Assembly (NCBI GenBank): GCA_964641395.1 | Contig: CAZXKQ010000015.1 | Coordinates: 1-44,578 of the forward strand | DNA: 44,578 nucleotides | Origin: CANQBR01 sp964641395 | GTDB lineage: Bacteria > Bacillota > Negativicutes > Acidaminococcales > Acidaminococcaceae | Reading direction: 5' to 3' | Part shown: positions 41,893 through 44,578 of the stretch, one piece after another | How positions within the stretch are numbered: the first letter of the stretch is position 1 | Layout: each line of letters opens with the position of its first letter | Position numbers and translations under genes: made by a program | The notes under the pieces: generated by a model | What the model saw: only the letters and a program-made list of their open reading frames with translations | Databases searched by the model: none | Told to the model about the DNA's origin: nothing

Positions 41893-42894
41893 TTATTTAT
41901 TAGTGGTAGGCTTATCCTCCGGCGCCACCTCGGCTATGGTGTTGCGCATCTGGGTGTCGGCGATGATGTTGTTCATCCGGTAATAGTCCATAACCCCTAG
42001 GCGGCCCTTGGCCAGGGCCTCGGCTAAGGCGGCCGGCACCTTGGCCTGCTCCTCTACTACCTTGGCCTGCATCTCCTGGGTGTAGGCCTTCATCTCCTGC
42101 TCCCTGGCCACCGCCATGGCCCGGCGCTCCTCCGCCCTGGCCTGGGCTATCCGCTTGTCCGCCTCCGCCTGGTCCGTCATCAGGGCGGCGCCGATGTTCC
42201 GGCCTACGTCTACGTCGGCGATGTCGATGGAGAGGATCTCAAAGGCGGTGCCTGCGTCCAAACCCTTGTCCAGCACCGTCTTGGAGATGTAGTCCGGGTT
42301 CTCCAGCACCTTGCTGTGGTCGTCACTGGAGCCTACGTTGGTAACGATGCCCTCCCCTACCCGGGCGATGATGGTGGCCTCGCCGGCGCCGCCTACTAAG
42401 CGGTCGATGTTGGCCCGCACCGTCACCCTGGCCTTAACCTTCAGCTCGATGCCGTCCTTGGCCACGGCGCTTACCACCGGGGTCTCGATAACCTCCGGGT
42501 TGACGCTCATCTGTACCGCCTCCAGCACGTTACGGCCGGCTAGGTCGATGGCGCAGCCCCGCTCAAAGCTCAGGTCGATCTGGGCCCGGTGGGCGGCGAT
42601 GAGGGCGTCTATCACCCGGTCTACATTACCGCCGGCCAGGTAGTGGGCCTCCAGCTGGTTCACGCTCACCCCCAGGCCGGCCTTGTTGGCCTTGATCAGG
42701 GGCAGCACGATCTGGGAGGCCGGCACCCGCCGCAGGCGCATGCCGATAAGGTTGAAGATGCCTACGTTGACCCCGGCGGCGATGGCGGAAATCCACAGCC
42801 CCAGGGGCACGAAGTTGAAGAAGACTATCAAGCCGATAATGACTAATACTACGGTGAAACCGCTGCCTAGGGCTAGGCCGAATAAACTGTCCAT
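41893..42894 (-). CDS. floA: Flotillin-like protein FloA
   Basis: A 333-residue SPFH-domain protein of the YqfA/FloA (UPF0365) family. It has an N-terminal membrane hairpin (residues 8-45), the conserved GMRLRRVPASQIV and AGLGVSVNQLEAHYLAGGNVDRVI segments, then the SPFH core, and a C-terminal coiled coil rich in Ala/Glu (EADKRIAQARAEERRAMA). FloA organises functional membrane microdomains. ATG at 42894 follows AAGGAG; an upstream GTG abuts the site and is less likely. It lies just after nfeD, the usual pairing. Confidence 0.96.
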   Translation of the reverse strand: MDSLFGLALGSGFTVVLVIIGLIVFFNFVPLGLWISAIAAGVNVGIFNLIGMRLRRVPASQIVLPLIKANKAGLGVSVNQLEAHYLAGGNVDRVIDALIAAHRAQIDLSFERGCAIDLAGRNVLEAVQMSVNPEVIETPVVSAVAKDGIELKVKARVTVRANIDRLVGGAGEATIIARVGEGIVTNVGSSDDHSKVLENPDYISKTVLDKGLDAGTAFEILSIDIADVDVGRNIGAALMTDQAEADKRIAQARAEERRAMAVAREQEMKAYTQEMQAKVVEEQAKVPAALAEALAKGRLGVMDYYRMNNIIADTQMRNTIAEVAPEDKPTTNK

Positions 42895-42899
42895 CTCTG

Positions 42900-43373
42900 T
42901 CACTCCTTAACTTTTTTCACGAAGACCTTGCTGCCTTCCACCCGCAGCACCTGCACCCTCTCCCCCTTCTGGATGAAGTCGCCCAGGGTCAGGGCGTCCA
43001 GCCGTTCCTCGGCGATGCTGATGGTGCCGGCCGGCCGCAGCGGGGTCAGGGCCAGGCCCTGCCGCCCCACCAGGGCGGTTAGGTCAGGGCTGGAACGGTA
43101 GCCCTTCTCCCCCCTCTGTTTCTCCCACAGGACGAAGGGATTGTACTTGCTCTCCTTAGGCAGGTAGCAGCAGCAGAGGGCCACCAGCAGGGCCAGGACC
43201 AGGTAGATGCAGCCGATGATGGCTATGGCGCCTGGGCCGCCCCCTAAGAGGAAGAAGGAGCCTATGGTCAGGCAGAGGATGCCGCTGATGCCGAAGGCCC
43301 CGAAGCCAGGCAGGGCGAACTCTACCAGGAGCAGCACACAGCCCCCCAGTAAGAAGTAATACTCTGTAGGCAT
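42900..43373 (-). CDS. NfeD-like membrane protein (short form)
   Basis: A 157-residue NfeD-family protein with three to four membrane segments (residues 5-75, FLLGGCVLLLVEFALPGFGAFGISG) and a C-terminal OB-fold domain (ALVGRQGLALTPLRPAGTISIAEERLDALTLGDFIQKGERVQVLRVEG). The N-terminal serine protease domain of long NfeD proteins is absent. NfeD and FloA are partner proteins encoded together in many bacteria. The ATG at 43373 follows GGAGGAT. Confidence 0.93.
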   Translation of the reverse strand: MPTEYYFLLGGCVLLLVEFALPGFGAFGISGILCLTIGSFFLLGGGPGAIAIIGCIYLVLALLVALCCCYLPKESKYNPFVLWEKQRGEKGYRSSPDLTALVGRQGLALTPLRPAGTISIAEERLDALTLGDFIQKGERVQVLRVEGSKVFVKKVKE

Positions 43374-43675
43374 GGGCGATCCTCCTCTCCGTCAAGGCCG
43401 GCTTCCCAGGCCCGGCCCCGGTCTACAGGCGGGGCTGGCCTTCTTTTTTCATTATAACAGATTGCCGGAAAAAAGGGAAGTTCTTATGCTCTAAGACAAA
43501 CTTTGCCCAGTTCTGACTCGGCGCCTAGTCTGCCCGGCCATAAAAAAAGGCGCAGGGAGGAGCCCATGAAAGAAACAAGGCAAGGGCGGTGATCTTGACC
43601 CCTGGTAACAGAAATCCCTATCGCCCCTGCCTTAATGAGACCTATTGTACTTAAGTTATACTGCCATCATTACTA
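43374..43675. other. Intergenic region upstream of nfeD
   Basis: A TATAAT box on the minus strand (43456-43451), 78 bp before the start codon, is the likely nfeD promoter; its -35 is not obvious. An imperfect 12-bp inverted repeat, AAGGCAAGGGCG (43577-43588) and CGCCCCTGCCTT (43622-43633), lies 35-45 bp apart in the middle. A tiny plus-strand ORF of eight codons at 43566 follows GGGAGGAG; I do not regard it as a gene. Confidence 0.5.
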
Positions 43676-43709
43676 TGAAAAAGGGGAACCGGACGCATCC
43701 AATTCCCCT
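43676..43709 (-). terminator. Terminator of the HepT/MntA operon
   Basis: On the minus strand AGGGGAA and TTCCCCT form a 7-bp stem with a 14-base loop, followed by TTTTC. It lies about 90 bp after the hepT stop codon. A second hairpin, GGCAAGG and CCTTGCC, lies between. Confidence 0.65.
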
Positions 43710-43796
43710 AGGTATGCTCCGCAGAGACATACCGCAATTCGCCGCTATAGTATTTTCTGCTGTGGCGGCAAGGGACGGCCTTGCCAAAGCCCGGGG

Positions 43797-44150
43797 CTAG
43801 ATGGTATCTCGCCCTTCTTCTAGAATCACCTCTAGTTGTTTTAGTAAAATTGGTAGTTCGTCAAAAACGATGACAGCTATAATATTCCAGTTTGTTCCTT
43901 CATAGTTATGTACTAAACGGTGCCTCATTCCGGCTATTTCCGACCACTGTACTTCAGCATGGGCTTCCCGATACTCTTTCGTCAATTTGCCGGCCTGCTC
44001 GCCTATGTTAATCAAGGGAGTGGTAACAAGCCATTGTAGAGGGGGCTCCCTCAATAAGGCTTCCTTGGCAATACCTTTATCTAATACATACTGATGCAGT
44101 TTTAGCGACAGCCAGTAAATTTCTCTAACCCGCTCCCAGTCTGTAGCCAT
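43797..44150 (-). CDS. HepT-like RNase toxin (DUF86)
   Basis: A 117-residue HEPN-fold protein. The catalytic RNase motif R-x4-H-x-Tyr is visible in MRHRLVHNYEG around residue 76. Helical pattern and size match HepT of the HepT/MntA toxin-antitoxin pair, in which HepT cuts RNA and is silenced by adenylylation of its Tyr. The ATG at 44150 overlaps the mntA stop as TGATG, giving translational coupling; a GTG three bases upstream is an alternative. Confidence 0.93.
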   Translation of the reverse strand: MATDWERVREIYWLSLKLHQYVLDKGIAKEALLREPPLQWLVTTPLINIGEQAGKLTKEYREAHAEVQWSEIAGMRHRLVHNYEGTNWNIIAVIVFDELPILLKQLEVILEEGRDTI

Positions 44151-44452
44151 CACGCAACTAGCACCCTTTCCCTCATGACGGTCTCATAAAAGGCGCTGTC
44201 CTGCTCCAGCTCGCAAATTTCGAACACATCCACCTCCTTGCCCAAGGCTTCTCTCAGCTCCTCTGCTAAGGCGAAAATCGAAGTGGGCCTAAAGCCGGCT
44301 CCGCCATAGGCTAAAAAATCCACATCGCTCTCACCGTCTGCCTCTCCCCTGGCATAGGAGCCGAACAGGTATAGCTCTTGCAGCCGGTATTTCAGCGCCA
44401 GGGGCCTTACTAAGCTGGTAATGGCGGCCAATGTGAGCACCTTATCATCCAC
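44150..44452 (-). CDS. MntA-like nucleotidyltransferase antitoxin
   Basis: A 100-residue minimal nucleotidyltransferase. The active site motif GSYARGEADGESDVDFL provides the Gly-Ser and the two Asp residues that bind metal. MntA inactivates HepT by adding AMP to its Tyr. GTG at 44452 follows AGGAAGGG; a longer form from 44506 would add a basic 18-residue extension and is less likely. It overlaps hepT by 1 base. Confidence 0.9.
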   Translation of the reverse strand: MDDKVLTLAAITSLVRPLALKYRLQELYLFGSYARGEADGESDVDFLAYGGAGFRPTSIFALAEELREALGKEVDVFEICELEQDSAFYETVMRERVLVA

Positions 44453-44531
44453 AGTAACCCTTCCTTTCCGCCGCAATGACGGCAGCCTGCCCTGCCTTCC
44501 TCTCACCCATCCCCCTTGATCCCCAGTTACA

Positions 44532-44561
44532 AACAGGAGGCCGTAGTGGTGGCCTCCTGTT
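44532..44561. terminator. Perfect 11-bp hairpin at window end
   Basis: AACAGGAGGCC (44532-44542) and GGCCTCCTGTT (44551-44561) with an 8-base loop. T residues follow weakly on both strands. It probably ends the gene lying to the right of the window on the minus strand and so isolates mntA/hepT. Confidence 0.6.
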
Positions 44562-44578
44562 CGCCCTGTGAGGGGGAC

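Noticed and set aside
43566..43592. Eight-codon ORF after GGGAGGAG
   Set aside because: Too short, no conservation evidence, and overlaps an inverted repeat.

Overview
ORGANISM. The window looks like chromosomal DNA of a GC-rich, anaerobe-type Firmicute, probably one with an outer membrane (Negativicutes-like). The support is a dnaG-rpoD pair, a floA/nfeD cluster, a tandem glycine riboswitch in front of an Na+/amino-acid symporter, M3 peptidase PepF, and an LptA/OstA-type periplasmic protein, which is expected only in diderm lineages. The class assignment is inference. Several promoters are near-consensus sigma-A type, and Shine-Dalgarno sites are strong and decide many starts.

LAYOUT. 1-4715: two blocks (25 and 35 copies) of one 37-bp CRISPR repeat, separated by a 198-bp interruption. 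4716-4941: probable leader. 4942-10649: a minus-strand type III-A cas operon in the order cas10-csm2-csm3-csm4-cas1-cas2. It has no csm5, csm6 or cas6, and its Cas10 has lost the HD nuclease motif but keeps the GGDD cyclase motif. 10650-11400: a lone RelB/DinJ-type antitoxin and a CAT-anticodon tRNA. 11441-15432: rpoD (with an unusual repeat-rich N-terminus) and dnaG. 15613-16900: lptA-like gene and lexA on the plus strand. 17025-18743: glycine riboswitch, terminator and AGCS symporter. 18788-20185: AlbA_2/Schlafen-type ATPase regulator.

20288-30790 is a molybdenum island. It holds a three-subunit molybdenum hydroxylase of the xanthine dehydrogenase family, moaA, then moaC, a MOSC-Mog fusion, modB, modC, modA, a MoeA-like molybdopterin-binding protein and a ModE-like repressor, plus a divergent mocA. 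It is followed by an NCS2 purine permease. Together these genes can import molybdate, make and mature the cofactor, hydroxylate purines and take up the purine. 32402-32676: tRNA-Pro, tRNA-Gly and tRNA-Arg. 32776-34723: an operon of a SpeD homologue lacking its pyruvoyl serine, a HAD phosphatase and an exported pentapeptide-repeat protein. 34989-41061: pepF, an HD-domain hydrolase, a radical SAM/B12 protein and a two-domain PPK2 polyphosphate kinase with a lysine/alanine-rich tail. 41150-43373: nfeD, floA and an unknown membrane-anchored protein. 43797-44452: a HepT/MntA toxin-antitoxin pair.

MOST NOTABLE. (1) The reduced type III-A locus. (2) Spacers that are duplicated or exceptionally long all contain perfect inverted repeats. 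(3) Repeat variants in the crRNA-tag region are confined to the leader-distal part of the array, and spacers carrying a ribosome-binding site plus start codon lie in the orientation that makes crRNA antisense to mRNA. (4) The serine-less SpeD. (5) The compact molybdenum regulon with a candidate ModE operator.
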